Source: Allomyces arbusculus
Taxonomy: Eukaryota > Blastocladiomycota > Blastocladiomycetes > Blastocladiales > Blastocladiaceae
Direction: 5' to 3'
Assembly: GCA_027604705.1 (NCBI GenBank)
Contig: JADHYV010000038.1
Location: 153,750 to 217,749, forward strand
Length of the DNA: 64,000 nt
This document shows, in pieces, positions 44,918 through 59,278 of the stretch (its first letter is position 1; every line of letters begins with the position of its first letter). A program made the translations under genes and the position numbers. The notes under the pieces were generated by a model that made no database searches, was not told the DNA's origin, and saw only the letters and a list, made by a program, of their open reading frames with translations.

Positions 44918-46353
44918 TTAACGAGTTGCAAGTGGCGTACGTCGCAGTTTCCTCCGCACCTCGAGGTCCAGGCCGTCGACAAACGACTTGAAGTACTGCA
45001 GGTGCGGCTTGAGACTCGTCTTAGCCCAATCTACATGCATGCGCGGTCAGCGAACAAAGAAGAGCCGCTCAAATCGATTAAAAAAAGCGCACCCGGTGCA
45101 CTTTCCGCCTCGACATCCATGGCCTCGTTGAGCTCGCGCACGAGCCCAGCGACAGTCGGCACGTCGAGCGGGTCGAATTCGGTGCACCGTGCCGGGTCAA
45201 TTGGCACACAAACGCGGCCCGTCTTCGGGTGCACGCAAAACGGCGCCTTGAGCAAGTGGTTGATGTGCGTCGTGACGTTGGCGTCGAGCCGCGGGTACGT
45301 GTACTGCACGATAATTTCGCGCGGCAACTGCGCTACCTCGGATTTCCTGGCAGATGAGCTCGCGTACGATCCGAGCGACTTGACGAGAATGTTCCACTTG
45401 GCATTGGCAAGCTCGATCGGATCCCGTTTCGACTTCGGGTCCTCGTACTTCTTGTCCAGCGTGGTCCATGCGGACCGCACGCGACTGCGCACCGTGTCGT
45501 CCGGGAGTAGCGCGAGCAGTCGGTCCCTGGTCGCCGCGTGTTCAAGGATCTGCTGGTCACCGAGCACGACGCGTTGGAACGCGTCATGCAAAACGTGGTC
45601 GAGCGCATCCTGCAAAAATGGGTGTAGCGGCGCGTTCGCGGGACCAAGCCAGACCTTCTTTTCTTGGTTCTCACCGCCGCGCACGACCTCAAGGTACCGC
45701 ACGAGCGCCTGGCGCGCGTCGTTGCCGAGCTTGCGCGCCTCCTCGTCGCACACCCAGCAGTGCACACCGCGACGGCCCGAGTAGACCCAGAGCAGGTGCG
45801 TGAACCCAAAATTGTCGCGCAGGGCGCGGTCGAGCAACTGGATGGCGATCGTCATAAACGACCAGCACTTGGTGCAGACGTCGGCGCCCTGGCAGCAGGT
45901 GCGAATGTCGTCGTAGTCGGTCATGTCGATATCGAGCACGAGTTCCTTTTCCTTGGGCACAAAGGCGCCGGGCAGAAGCGTCTTCTTTTGGCGCGGCTTG
46001 ACTGAGTAGACAGCGCCAATGTCGATCTTGACGGGCCGCTTGGCGAGCACTTCGTTGCGCAGTTCGTCGGGCGAGTCGAAGGATTGGAAGCGCACGTAAA
46101 TGTCATTGTCGAGCGTGAAGGAGAACTCGCGGCGCGCGAGCGTGTCCGGGTTCGCATAGCTGAGCCAGCGGGCAAAGTCTTTGAACGGGAAGAAACGGCG
46201 ATAGAACGTGTCGAGCAGCATCGCGGCGGGCAGGTCGCCCGGCACTGCTGGCATCGATGTCGTCGTCGGGGCCGGCACGGGTGCTGGTGCGGGCGCCTTC
46301 GCCTTCTCTTCGCTCGTGGCTGTGGTCGGTTCTGTCGATGCTGAGTTGTCCAT
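44918..46353 (-). CDS. PRI1: DNA primase small (catalytic) subunit
   Basis: Two exons in transcription order: 45093-46353 and 44918-45030 (62-nt intron). The product is 457 residues. It makes RNA primers in the polymerase-alpha/primase complex. After a Pro/Ala-rich head of ~45 residues, the domain starts at LLDTFYRRFFPFKDFARWLS. Motifs: catalytic carboxylates in LVLDIDMTDYDDIRTCC; zinc-type cysteines CCQGADVCTKCW; nucleotide-binding SGRRGVHCWVCDEEAR; and YPRLDANVTTHINHLLKAPF with VHPKTGRVCVP. The second exon adds the family C-terminus DWAKTSLKPHLQYFKSFVDG. Without the splice the protein would run into an unrelated tail after residue 420. Confidence 0.97.
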
Positions 46354-46672
46354 GGTTGCTCAATTTGAGTGCTAGCGCGCGCGACTGTCCTGGCCGTGTT
46401 CCGGGTCACTTCTTGCACCCGTCTGGTCCACGCTGTCGTCGGCGAGCGGTCGAATGGTCGTCGCGCCGTCGTCGTCGACAGCGGTGCTGTGGAGGTCTCG
46501 CCTGAAGGCTGACTCGACTGGTTGATCACTGCAACGAGCCAGGCAAGCGGCAACCAGCCACCTGATGGTAACAACAAGACTGCCTCCAACGTGTCGGCGA
46601 TCACGACGAACTCGCTCAGCCAGAGTGATCAGCACCCTTCGATACGACCACACCCGCAAGACTCAAGCAACG
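46354..46672. promoter_or_regulatory. divergent promoter of PRI1 and the ataxin-10 homologue
   Basis: 319 bp between start codons. No ACGCGT (MCB) site is present, though one might be expected for an S-phase gene. GCGCGCG occurs near 46376. Confidence 0.45.
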
Positions 46673-48284
46673 ATGACCGAACAATTCATCGACGACGTGG
46701 CCGACTTGCACGCTGCCGCGTTGCTTGCTCCGCGCGACCGTGACTGGGAAGAGATCGAGGCCATTCTCATTGACCTTGTCAGCGATCTCGCCAAGTCACT
46801 CAAGTGCCGGTATTGAACCAACTCGTTGTTCGGCCAAATCGGCCGCTCCTTACGCTCCTTGTGGTCGCGACTGATCGATGATGGCCGTCGGCAAAGCGGC
46901 ATCGTGTAGAGCTTGTGCGGCAAGCTCGGAATCTCAATTTTGGGCCGCGCTCGACCTGATTCGTGACGACGCTGGTGCTCCCGCATCAGTCCATCTACTG
47001 GTACTCCGCGCCGTGCGCAATGCGTGTGTCGAGAACCCGACCGCGCAGACTCGGGCCCTCGATCACGGTTGGGCCGATCATTTGCTCGCGAAACTGGACG
47101 CGGTTGTGCGCGGCCAGAGCCAAGGTATCGATGCGCAGGAATTGTGCCCGACAGCCATCGAGGCTGTCGTCAACTTGAGCGCCGATAATCCCGAGGCCGC
47201 GCGCCGATTGCTGGCTGCTGGTGACGACCGTGCCGGCTGGCTGCTGGCTCTCCTGAGCGCACCGGACGAAGCGATTGTGAAAAAGGCGCTCGTCCTCGTG
47301 CTCGTGCTCGTCGTGACGCATGCGCTGCCGTTTACCGAGGCCGACGCGACCTGTTCCGGTGCTCGAGTCCTCGAGCGTGTGTTCTTGGTCGCTACAGCCA
47401 AACCCGGTGTCGCGATCGACGACGACGTCCAAACCGAAGTGCAATCGCCGTACCCAGACGACAGCGACCGTGCACCTGCATCGCCGTACCTTTCCTACGT
47501 GTTTGCAATCGTGCGCGCGCTCGTCATGGACCCACCGCACTTTGTTGCCGTGTTCCGCTGTGTCGCGCCATTGCCGACCGTTCAGGTCGCGCTGCTCGAC
47601 CATGTCCTACTCGTCGCGCAAGAATGCACGCCGCCAACGTCCCCGTTCCCGCCGGCCGTGCTCGACTTCTTGATTACTGAGTTTGCGCAACACGTCGCGA
47701 CCATCACGGCGACCGACGATTCAGCCGACTCGGACGGTGATGCCATCGACAACGCTCTCCCCGTCCCCGTCCTCCTCGCGCAGCTGCACGTTCTCGAGTA
47801 CCTGACACTGCACCACCAGCCCATGCCCTTGCTCGACGCCGTGGTCGCCCTCCTTGGGTACCTCCACACGCACCAGCCGCGCACGACCCTTCGCGACCGG
47901 TCCCCCAACGAAATCACGACCCCCACGGCCGCCGCCGCCGCCGCCGACGCCGGCCCACTGCACGGGATTTTCCACACCAAGAAGACGCTGCTCTTGATGC
48001 TCGCGCAACTCGTCTACTGCAACCGCCCAATGCAGGACCGCGTGCGTGAACTCGATGCGGTCGCGCTTGTGCTTGCGCAGTGCAATTACGACGACCGGCA
48101 CCCGTACCTGCGCGAATACGGCGTCTATGCACTGCGTAATGTGTTGGAGGGAAATGAAGCGAACCAGGCGGTCGTCGACGGACTGCGCGCAATTGATTTG
48201 GCGCCGGGCGTGACTGACGCCTTGAAAGATATGAAGGTGGATCCGGAGAAAGTGCGCGCGCAAGTGATGCGTAAGCAGGGGTGA
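46673..48284 (+). CDS. ataxin-10 domain protein
   Basis: Two exons: 46673-46803 and 46910-48284. The product is 501 residues. Its donor (CAA|GTGCCG) is weaker than others here, but the join restores phase and gives SLKACAASSESQFWAALDLI. It is an armadillo-like helical protein with the C-terminal ataxin-10 domain: TKKTLLLMLAQLVYCNRPMQ, then VRELDAVALVLAQCNYDDRH, then YLREYGVYALRNVLEGNEAN. The budding-yeast relative is Ctr86. In animals ataxin-10 has roles in cytokinesis and neuron survival; in fungi it is poorly characterised. A middle armadillo-like part (PTAIEAVVNLSADNPEAARR) and a low-complexity Asp/Ala linker separate the repeats. Confidence 0.9.
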
Positions 48285-48434
48285 ATGGAATCGATCCGTT
48301 ATTCGTTGCTTGCAACCCACGCCAAGCTGGAAAATGTATCAATACAGCACGACCAGTACAAAATATACACGGCCTTTCTCTCCAACTCCTGCCCCCCCCC
48401 ACCCTCTTCTTTGCCATCAGCACGCACGGCAAAC

Positions 48435-49058
48435 TCAGAACGTTGCCGCATGCGCCTTGGGCAACTGCCGCGCCAAGTACGTCTGCGCCCACACGTCCTG
48501 GCGGCGCGCCGCGTCCATGACCGCTTTCTCGTCCAACATCGCCGCAAACCACGGTGCCTTGTCGCTGTCCGTGACCGGAAACGTCTTGCTGAGCTCGAGC
48601 ACGCGGTACCACGCCTCCTCGGTCCCGACCCCGCCCCACTTCTTCAACGCAACCGCCATACTCGCGAGTGTCGGGAACTGCGCATTCAACGCCAACTCGA
48701 TCCGCCGATGCACGACCGCACGCATTGCGTCCTCTTCGCTTGACGAGACGTAGACGTTGACGGGTCGCGGGAATCCGTGCACGAGGTAGACGACACTTAG
48801 GGCGTCGCGGTGCGTCTCGGTCACACCCGTCTCGTCGTTCTCGTCGTCGTCTTCGGAGGAGGCTGGTGCGATCACGTCGAGAACAGACCGCACGGCGTTC
48901 GAGTCGTCGTGCACGATCGCCACGTCCACGTCGGAGACGGCGGAACCGAGATCCGGCAAACCGCCGGACGCGAGATGCATTCGGTCGGCGAGTTGAGGGT
49001 CGATGGCATGCACGAAGTGCTGGAATTGGTGGAAGAGCGCCGGCTGCGAAATGGTCAT
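48435..49058 (-). CDS. small nucleotidyltransferase-like protein
   Basis: Intronless, 207 residues from MTISQPALFHQFQHFV. The central motif GGLPDLGSAVSDVDVAIVHD has the shape of a nucleotidyltransferase-fold signature: a G-S-rich loop, then D-x-D. A hydrophobic strand with charged partners follows (ALSVVYLVHGFPRPVNVYVS), then a helical C-terminal half with VALKKWGGVGTEEAWYRVLE. The pattern resembles minimal NTase or GrpB-type proteins, but I cannot name the family or a substrate. An upstream in-frame extension to 49169 is Ser/Arg-rich and probably untranslated. The gene converges on the ataxin-10 homologue. Confidence 0.7.
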   Translation of the reverse strand: MTISQPALFHQFQHFVHAIDPQLADRMHLASGGLPDLGSAVSDVDVAIVHDDSNAVRSVLDVIAPASSEDDDENDETGVTETHRDALSVVYLVHGFPRPVNVYVSSSEEDAMRAVVHRRIELALNAQFPTLASMAVALKKWGGVGTEEAWYRVLELSKTFPVTDSDKAPWFAAMLDEKAVMDAARRQDVWAQTYLARQLPKAHAATF

Positions 49059-49514
49059 GATGCTTGCAGGTTGGCGGGTCGATACTTGAGGACGAGCTTG
49101 GTGGCGGGGCGAGGAGCGCGGGCTGGAGATGAGACCGCTGAAGAAGACGAATACGAGCGGCGAGCGCAAGATGCTGGAGGAGAGAGAGAGGGAGAAGCGG
49201 CGCTGGCAGCCCCGTTCTCGAAAGAACTACGTGCGCAAACACGCCCCAGCAAAAACGACCCACATGGGCCCTCGTTGTGGCGAACCTTGCAACTGCCTGG
49301 CCTTTTGTTCCTCACCATCAAACGAAGCACGACCAATCTGTCCACCCGGCGAACCACAGATCCACGCAGTACCTTGTCGGTGCTCGATGTCGTTACGGAA
49401 TTTGGCAGCTGGCGTGCGCTCAAATAGTGGTTTGGGATGAATGACTGAGTCTGGCAAGTCTGTCAACGCATCGCTGGACGGACCAGTTCATTCAATCCAC
49501 AAGATCAAATTCAA
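49059..49514. other. intergenic, no gene seen
   Basis: About 455 bp between the NTase-like start and the stop of the intact paralogue. GAGAGAGAGAGGGAGA near 49178 is a short GA repeat. Confidence 0.5.
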
Positions 49515-50459
49515 TCAATCATCATGACACGCCACGTCTTCCTTCTCCTCCTCCTCCGCTGCCGCATCTCCGCTCGAGCCGGCCGCGTGCCTGCCATCGT
49601 CATCATCGTCCGTGCGCACGGCGAACCGCCCAAGGTCTTCCATCATGTACGCGCCATCAAACTTGCTCTGCGGCGGACAGTACTCAATCCTCGGTTCCAC
49701 GACGCTCACAGGCGGCCGAATCCGGTCGGGCCCGCACCACCGCAAGTCGAGCAGCCACCTGCACGCCAGCTGGTGCACGTAACCCAGAAACCCAAACGGC
49801 CAATGCGTCAGCGAATGATCGGGATACTGCACATGCTCGAGAGCATACTTGAGCACCGCTGCGCCGTCTGGAATTTCGGTGCAAATGGCAAGCATGTAGT
49901 CAAAGACTGTGACAAGAATCGTTTCAATCATGCGCACGTGCTGGTCGAGGTCCATAACCGGCAGCAAGATGCCACGCGCATCGTGCTTGACGGAACCGTA
50001 TTGCAATGCACGGACACGTTTGTACTCGGCCAAGTCGTCCAGGTGTTGGGTCGTTTCTGGTGGGGAAGCGTCAAACCGAGCATAATGGTCGCAGATAAAT
50101 GCACTGCGCAGCTTGAGGTGCGTGGGCAGATTGCGACCAACCGAATGGGGTGGCTCGCGTGCAGCAAATTCCTCGTCTGCAATGGACCCGTCATAACCAA
50201 GTTCGCGAATGTGCAGCGTGTACTCAATATCGCCGGGCGGTGGACAGAAAATGACCTCGACGAAATTGGTCCGCCAGTGAATGCGGTAGTGCACGCTGGT
50301 GGGCTGGTCGGCGAACTCTGCTCGACGGTCACGGTCGGAAATGGCACGGGCAAAGTCGATATTAAAGTATCCAGTGACAAGGTCGGCGGCAGGCGTGTTG
50401 GGCGAGAACAGCAGGTCCTTTGGGTTGAACCCGGACGGGTAGACTTCGGTGGTGGCCAT
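49515..50459 (-). CDS. intact member of an unrecognised two-part family (paralogue D)
   Basis: Single frame, 314 residues from MATTEVYPSGFNPKDLLFSP. The N-terminal half (~1-125) has FNIDFARAISDRDRRAEFAD, SVHYRIHWRTNFVEVIFCPP, EYTLHIRELGYDGSIADEEF. The C-terminal half (~140-285) has RGILLPVMDLDQHVRMIETI, then LVTVFDYMLAICTEIPDG, YVHQLACRWLLDLRWCGP and DGAYMMEDLGRFAVRT. An acidic tail (AAAEEEEKEDVACHDD) ends it. There is no signal peptide or membrane segment. Three relatives lie at 41.5-44.5 kb, all minus strand; blocks such as LGYDG-x(3)-DEE and LLD-x-[RK]W-x-GP are shared among copies. I know no family with this pattern. That decayed copies still align across both halves argues that the coding frame is real. 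Confidence 0.85.
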   Translation of the reverse strand: MATTEVYPSGFNPKDLLFSPNTPAADLVTGYFNIDFARAISDRDRRAEFADQPTSVHYRIHWRTNFVEVIFCPPPGDIEYTLHIRELGYDGSIADEEFAAREPPHSVGRNLPTHLKLRSAFICDHYARFDASPPETTQHLDDLAEYKRVRALQYGSVKHDARGILLPVMDLDQHVRMIETILVTVFDYMLAICTEIPDGAAVLKYALEHVQYPDHSLTHWPFGFLGYVHQLACRWLLDLRWCGPDRIRPPVSVVEPRIEYCPPQSKFDGAYMMEDLGRFAVRTDDDDDGRHAAGSSGDAAAEEEEKEDVACHDD

Positions 50460-52059
50460 GGTGAAAGCTGGCTCGAGACGAGTTCCAGGTGTCTGAGCAG
50501 AGTGAGTAGTGGAACGACGAACTTGGTTCGATCTGCACAACGTCAGACATGTCGGGTCTATTGACATGACGGCGTGATATGTTGCTGGGAGCGCCTTGGC
50601 AGCCGGCCGGTCTGTCAACCACTTGGCTGCATCATTTGGTTCATTTGGTTCAATTCCTTCGCGAGGGTGTGACTCTCTCCAATCGTCTGACTCACTGCAT
50701 CCACGATGTGCCCACCGGCGGTTGGACGGAAGTCCGTTCAGCACCACGCCACTCCATATCCAACCCGCCACGGCCCGGCGCTTTGACCCCGCCCAACGTC
50801 CAGCCCAAGGTGTTAAAGTGTGCTTGCACTTGTGCGAAGTAGCATTGCGCCTGCCGTTACCAGCACAAGGCCGAAATTCAGCTTAGCGGCGAGTTTGAAC
50901 GACATTTATGGGGTCGAAAACGACGGTCAAGTTTGAGCTCTAGGATGCCGGCATTTATGTCAAGTTCCCACTGCCCTGACAACGGCCATTTCTCATTCTG
51001 TGCATCGAGATGGGCCCGCTCCAACCCGATTGTTCCCAAAACCTACATCTACATCAAGGAAATCGCCGATACGCCTCCGTATTCGACGTATTTCCAGCAA
51101 TTCGGAGGTTCAGTTTTTTCCAAATTCGGCGCTTTGGTATGCTGACCCTGACCTGCTTCATCTTACAGGTAAGGCGCCAGGATCTTGGACAACGCGATGC
51201 GGCGCAAGATTGCAATCTTCGCCGTGTCAAGCGTCCTGTCTGTCATTGAGCAGTTGCTCAAACTCAGGCGAAAGGCGGGGACTGGCTGTGGAGCGGTGGT
51301 TCAACCCAGAGGACCCATTCGCGATTGGAAACCCGTGGGTTCGCCGTGAGCGGCCAGATTGGGTGCCTGGACCGCGTTTGCAGCAAAGCCGCACGCCGTG
51401 GCATTGGCGTCACGCCGTGACGTACGCAGCTTGTTGCGCCGCGATTCACTCCCGCTTGGTTCGGCTCCCTGATCCAGTCACGTTGTCGGTATCTGGCGTC
51501 GATGACGTCGCGTCGACAGTCGAATTGGGTGCGCTCGATTTGGTTTGGGTGTGTCGTCTTTGACAAGATGAGACTGACCGTTGATGGCGTTGCGTTCGTA
51601 GATGCCGGGTCCGACAAACAGGACGAAAAGACGCTAGGGTCGGCCAAGGGCACGCGCGGGCCAAAACCATGACCGACGATGGTACGCGCCGCCGTTTGTT
51701 GTGTCGGTTCGCGTGCTTTTGTAACGTAACGGATCCGCATTTTCTGCGTTGCTAGACGACGACGATCTGTTTGCCGACAAGTTGACGGCGGCGACATGAA
51801 CCCGCGTGGCGCGCACTAAAAGCAAGGCAGCAACTACACGCGACGGAGGGAGATCGCGAAAGGGATTTGCCAAATACTGGTCTGCAAATGGGGGTAAATT
51901 TTGAACAAGCGTAGTATATTGTCAATGGCTTGTTCGATTTGGAGAGTCTTTGGGTGCAGTCATCGCGAACAGCGGTCGGTTTCACACTCGCTGATGTTCT
52001 GGAAAAATAAAAGAGCACGAGATCCGAGAAAGTAATCCATTCGACCCTGCACCGACACC
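50460..52059. other. 1.6-kb intergenic region
   Basis: Runs from the start of paralogue D to the SMPD4-like stop. Base composition is close to even and open frames look random. No tRNA, repeat array or gene recognised. It should include the promoter of paralogue D at 50460-51000. Confidence 0.5.
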
Positions 52060-55000
52060 TCACATCTCTTCCGACGCGACCGTATCCATCGTTGTCGCGC
52101 GCGATCTCACCGCGACAATCCTCCGCCTACGCTCACCCGCATCCGCCTCATCCATGTCCACCTCATCCTCATCCCGCCCCTGCCCACACACCACCCGCGG
52201 CGGTGTCCGATCAAAATCGTATGCGAGAACCCACGCGACTGTCGCAACCATCATCCCCAACACGATCCACCCGCGCCAGCCGAGCACAAACAAGTGCACC
52301 GCAACCAGCACCCACGCGATAAACTTGCGATCGGCCACGAACCGCATCGTCATCGGGTGCGTGGCCAAGAAATCGAGAACCGCCAAGAGCGCGTCCATGG
52401 GGACCAACTTCGCGCGATGCGTCCACGCGTCCACGATTCCCGCCGAATTGGGCACGGCGGCCTCCATCTCTGCGCGCTTGCGTCGCACCGCGCGGCGGCC
52501 CTTGATCACCGCCGCAATTAGCGCGTCTGTCACCCAATACGCCGCCTCTACAACCGCCGGCACTTCGGACGTGAAATACAAGTGGCGGTCCACCATCCCC
52601 GGCGCGAGTCGTGGGACTGCCGGCGCCTTGCGCATCCCGTGCTTCAACTGGATCCGCGCCGACGGGGCCAGGTGCCACTTGTCCGCGGTCATGTCCTGCA
52701 CATACGCCGGCAACGAGGCGGCCACGGGCTCGTCCGTGGCCGCAGCGAGCCATGCGCGCGCAGTCGGTGCCGGTGCGGCCGCGTCAGCGTCGATCTGCGC
52801 ACAGATAGCCGCATACTCGTCGTCGGGAATGTCGAAGGTCGCACAGAGCGCCGACGCGATCCGGTCGTAGTAGATACGCTCTTCGTCGAGTTGAGCTGGG
52901 GAGATCCGGGGGGTCGTCCGGCCGCCGCCGGGGCGAACGGTCAGGGCGCCGGCGGACGTGGCCGCGAGCGTGCGCGCGTACCCGGAGATGACCGACGTGA
53001 CGCGGCCTGTGAGTTGGCCCAGCGGCGACGCCGTATCCGCATTCGCTGCCGCGTCTCGCGCCGGTGTCGTCGGCGCCGTGGCCGCAGCAGCCGCACCGCC
53101 GCCGCCATCCCGGTGCAGCAACCACCGGCGATCACTCTCCGCGCGGACCACGAGTTGCAACAACATCCGTGCGGACCCATCCGGCCTTGCCATTTCCTGC
53201 GCGAGGACCGGCTCGTACTCGCTCGCCCCCACCCTCCCCTCAAGTCGCGCAATCGTATCCCCGAGCACCTGCACGAGCTGCACAGTACTCGCGGGCACCC
53301 CCGCCCCACCACCATGCAGGCGCCGAGACCGTTCGACCAGGACCCGTTCAAACGACCGCACCCAGATCAGGGCGTCGGCGACGGTCGCGCCCGACGAGGT
53401 GGTAGTGACGTACTCCCCCATCCGTCGCGCTGCATCGAGTTGCGCGTTGCTCCGCCACAGCGCATCGACGCGTTGATTCCCGAGCGCGAGATAGGACGTC
53501 TTCCTCTCGCGTCGCCGCGCCACCGCCGGCTGGACCGGTGCCGGAGCGCGCTGCACCGGCTGCTTGCTCATGGGGGCAAACACGTCGAGCACTGCGTACA
53601 GAATCCCGGCCTCCGAAGCGGTCCGGACATACGTCGCGCCGGCGCCCTGCACAGGGGACCGTTCGCGTACACCGAGATCGAACGTGCATGCGCGGTCGAG
53701 GAACGCAACGAGGACGTGCGAGTATACCAAGAAGTTTTCGGCCACGAATTGGTGGTGCCGTGCGGTCAGGTCGTCGCCGATCGTGACGAGCGACGTGCCG
53801 CGTGCGGTCGGGGTGATCCACTTGAGCCAGATTTGCACGAGGTGGTAGAGCGATCGGTCGGCGACGGCGTAGTGGCGCATGCCCATACGCAAGAACCGGT
53901 AGATGGTTGGGCTGAGCAGCTGGTACGCGTACCTGTTGGTGCGGAGAAGAGGGAGTGAGCTGCGGGGGGGTCTAGAACTGGTTGAGGGGAGTGAGGAAGA
54001 CGTACTTGAGGGCAATATGCGACATCTTTTCGGGCGACACGTCGCCGCTGAACCGGGACAGGTTCATGGTCAAGAAATGCGCGGGTACCGACGTGTCGAG
54101 CACCGACAGTAGGTCGATGCTCGAGACGTGTGCGACGAGTTCTTGTAGGCCCTTGAGCACGTCGACGGGCACAGCGTGGTACGACTACGCGAACAGCACA
54201 CCGTCAGTCGACTGATCGTGCCCCCCACCAACGTGCAAATCAACATGGGGCATACCAGCATTGCAAAATCCAATCCACGCGGCTGCCCCGCGACCACCGG
54301 CACCGGCGGGACATACGCGTTCTGGTTCAGCCAGCACTCGACCAAACACCCGACAAAGAACTGCGACGCTGCGAGCGACTCGGCGACCAGTCCACTCGCA
54401 CGCGACGGCGCACGATCATAATCGCCAGCACCGCCCGGGACCAACGACACGCGACCAAACACGTTGGCCGCAAAGTAACCGATCGCCGGGCGACTCGCAT
54501 CCGCAGGACCCGCCGTATCGGCCGCAAACCGGCCACGAACGGCGCTCGTCACATAACTGGCCATATCTGCCAAGTGCCGCAGCGGTGATGCGGTCGCTGC
54601 ATCGTTATCGGCTGCGGACGGTGCCGATTCGGCGTGGTGCGCGGCAGCAGCGGAAGCGGAAGCGGCAGCCGCTGCAGCAGCACGGCGTGCCTTGGCCGAC
54701 GGCGGTGCAGTCGACGTGGTCGTGGACGTGGGCAAAAAGTAGCTCAGGTAGGCGCGCAGGATGCGCATGTACCACGTCGACACGCGCATGTCCGGACGCG
54801 CTCCTGCGACGGCCGCCGATGCAGCCGCGGATTGCTTAGACGACGCGCTGCCGAACGGCAAGTACGACGCGGGCGACGTGGGCGTATCGTTCGAAATCGA
54901 CGGCGCGCGCGCGCCGGCTTTCTTGCCATTCGCAAGTGCCCAGGCAAAATAGAACGTGAAAAACTCGAACATGTTGAACGTGACGGTCGGGAGGGCCGTG

Positions 55001-55656
55001 GTCAGCGCCGTGGTCGGCGCAACGAGGAACGAGCCGGTACGGCCGAGAAACGACGAGGTCGATGCGGCGAGCGACGCTAGATCGCCCGTGTAGGCGCTGG
55101 TATTCGCCGCGGTCCCGAGCTCGACATAGGATTTGCCAAACAGTGGCGGGACTTGGGTCGACGTCGACGACGCGCCCGCGAGCCGTGCATGGTAGAGGTC
55201 CGGCAAAGCGTCAAGATTGCCGTCACGCAGCGCATGGGCGGTCGGGTCCGGCAACTTGTCGTGGTGGATCGCGTAGACCCACTGGCGATCGTTGGCGAGG
55301 TCGAGTAAATAGGCAAAGAAGATCGAGGTTGGGTCGAGGAAGCGCGTGATGGCGCGCTCCGTGTCGGGCGGCAAGGGCATGTGCATCCACCCAAGTACTT
55401 TCGAGGAGCCAAACAGCGCCGAGCATAGGGCGGGCAGGGTCGCGTGCATGGCGCGGATGGTTGCGTCGTCGAACAGCGCAGATTGCGCGTGTGCGGCGGC
55501 CAGGAATTGCTCGACACGAGCGAGCGAGGCGCGCGGACTCTTGGGGTCGATCCAGAGGGGGCTTGCGTCTGGGGTGGTCGGCGACGTGCTGCTAGCCGGA
55601 CCCGGCGCGGTCGCGGCGACCAACGAGGGCCGCCTGGCGGCGGCGGCGGACATCAT
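52060..55656 (-). CDS. SMPD4-type (neutral sphingomyelinase-3 family) membrane protein
   Basis: Three exons in transcription order: 54256-55656, 54006-54184 and 52060-53932. Phases agree and the product is about 1150 residues. SMPD4-like features: NMFEFFTFYFAWALANGKKA with WYMRILRAYLSYFLPTST; a FVGCLVECWLNQNAY block; in exon 2-3 SPEKMSHIALKYAYQLLSPT then IYRFLRMGMRHYAVADRSLY and LVQIWLKWITP; FVAENFLVYSHVLVAFLDRA; and near the end DALIAAVIKGRRAVRRKR. One or two C-terminal hydrophobic segments (WVLVAVHLFVLGW, IVLGMMVATVAWVLA) match the family's tail anchor. The animal protein sits in the ER, nuclear envelope and nuclear pore region. Ala/Thr-rich inserts (AAAAAAASASAAAA) make this copy longer than human SMPD4 (~866). 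Confidence 0.85.
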
Positions 55657-56109
55657 TGCGGGCAGTTGGTGCGCGCTCTTGGCGTTCGGAGTCGACCTGT
55701 TGCTGCTGCACTATTTCGTCGTGGTCGTCGTCGTCGTCCTTGGATTTGATCGTGGCGGTCGCATTCGCGGTGGTCGCTTCTGGTGAAGTGATCGAACGCG
55801 TCGCGTCACATGGGCAGGGACTGTGTTCTCTGAAGCATGTGAGCGCACGCGCCCTCCTCCACCGCACGAGAGGCTTCGTTCCTGTCGCGACATGCCCGTC
55901 CACTCACACCCGGCCGCAATCTCGTCGTCGTCGAATTTATCCTCGTTCTTGCTGTCGGCACCCGACCAACACTGCTGGCAGCGCACTTGCCGCCCATCCA
56001 CTGCCTGTTCCCGCTGCCCCGAGTCCATTCGCACCACCCCGCGCTGCACGCCCTGCCGTACCCGACCCTCGCACTTTGATCACGACCCGACCACCCAGCC
56101 CATTTAACC
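55657..56109. promoter_or_regulatory. divergent promoter of SMPD4-like gene and MCM6
   Basis: 453 bp between start codons. One ACGCGT (the MluI cell-cycle box recognised by fungal MBF) at 55796-55801, about 310 bp before the MCM6 start, is followed at once by CGCGTCA. The sequence is short and expected by chance in GC-rich DNA, so the assignment is tentative. Confidence 0.4.
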
Positions 56110-59063
<2,954 letters not shown>

Positions 59064-59278
59064 CGCGACGCGCGTCGTGGAGATGGAGTGGGGGATTTAC
59101 TTTGGCGGTGTTGTTGTCGTAGCGTAAAACATTGAACCAGCTTTCTTTGCCGAAATATGTGTATCAAAGAGAACGGAACTAGCTAGAGAACCCATGGCTG
59201 TGGGTCGGGCACACAACGAAACGATCGACCGAAAACGAAAACCAAAACAGAACGACGCGACTGAACAAAGAAAAAACT

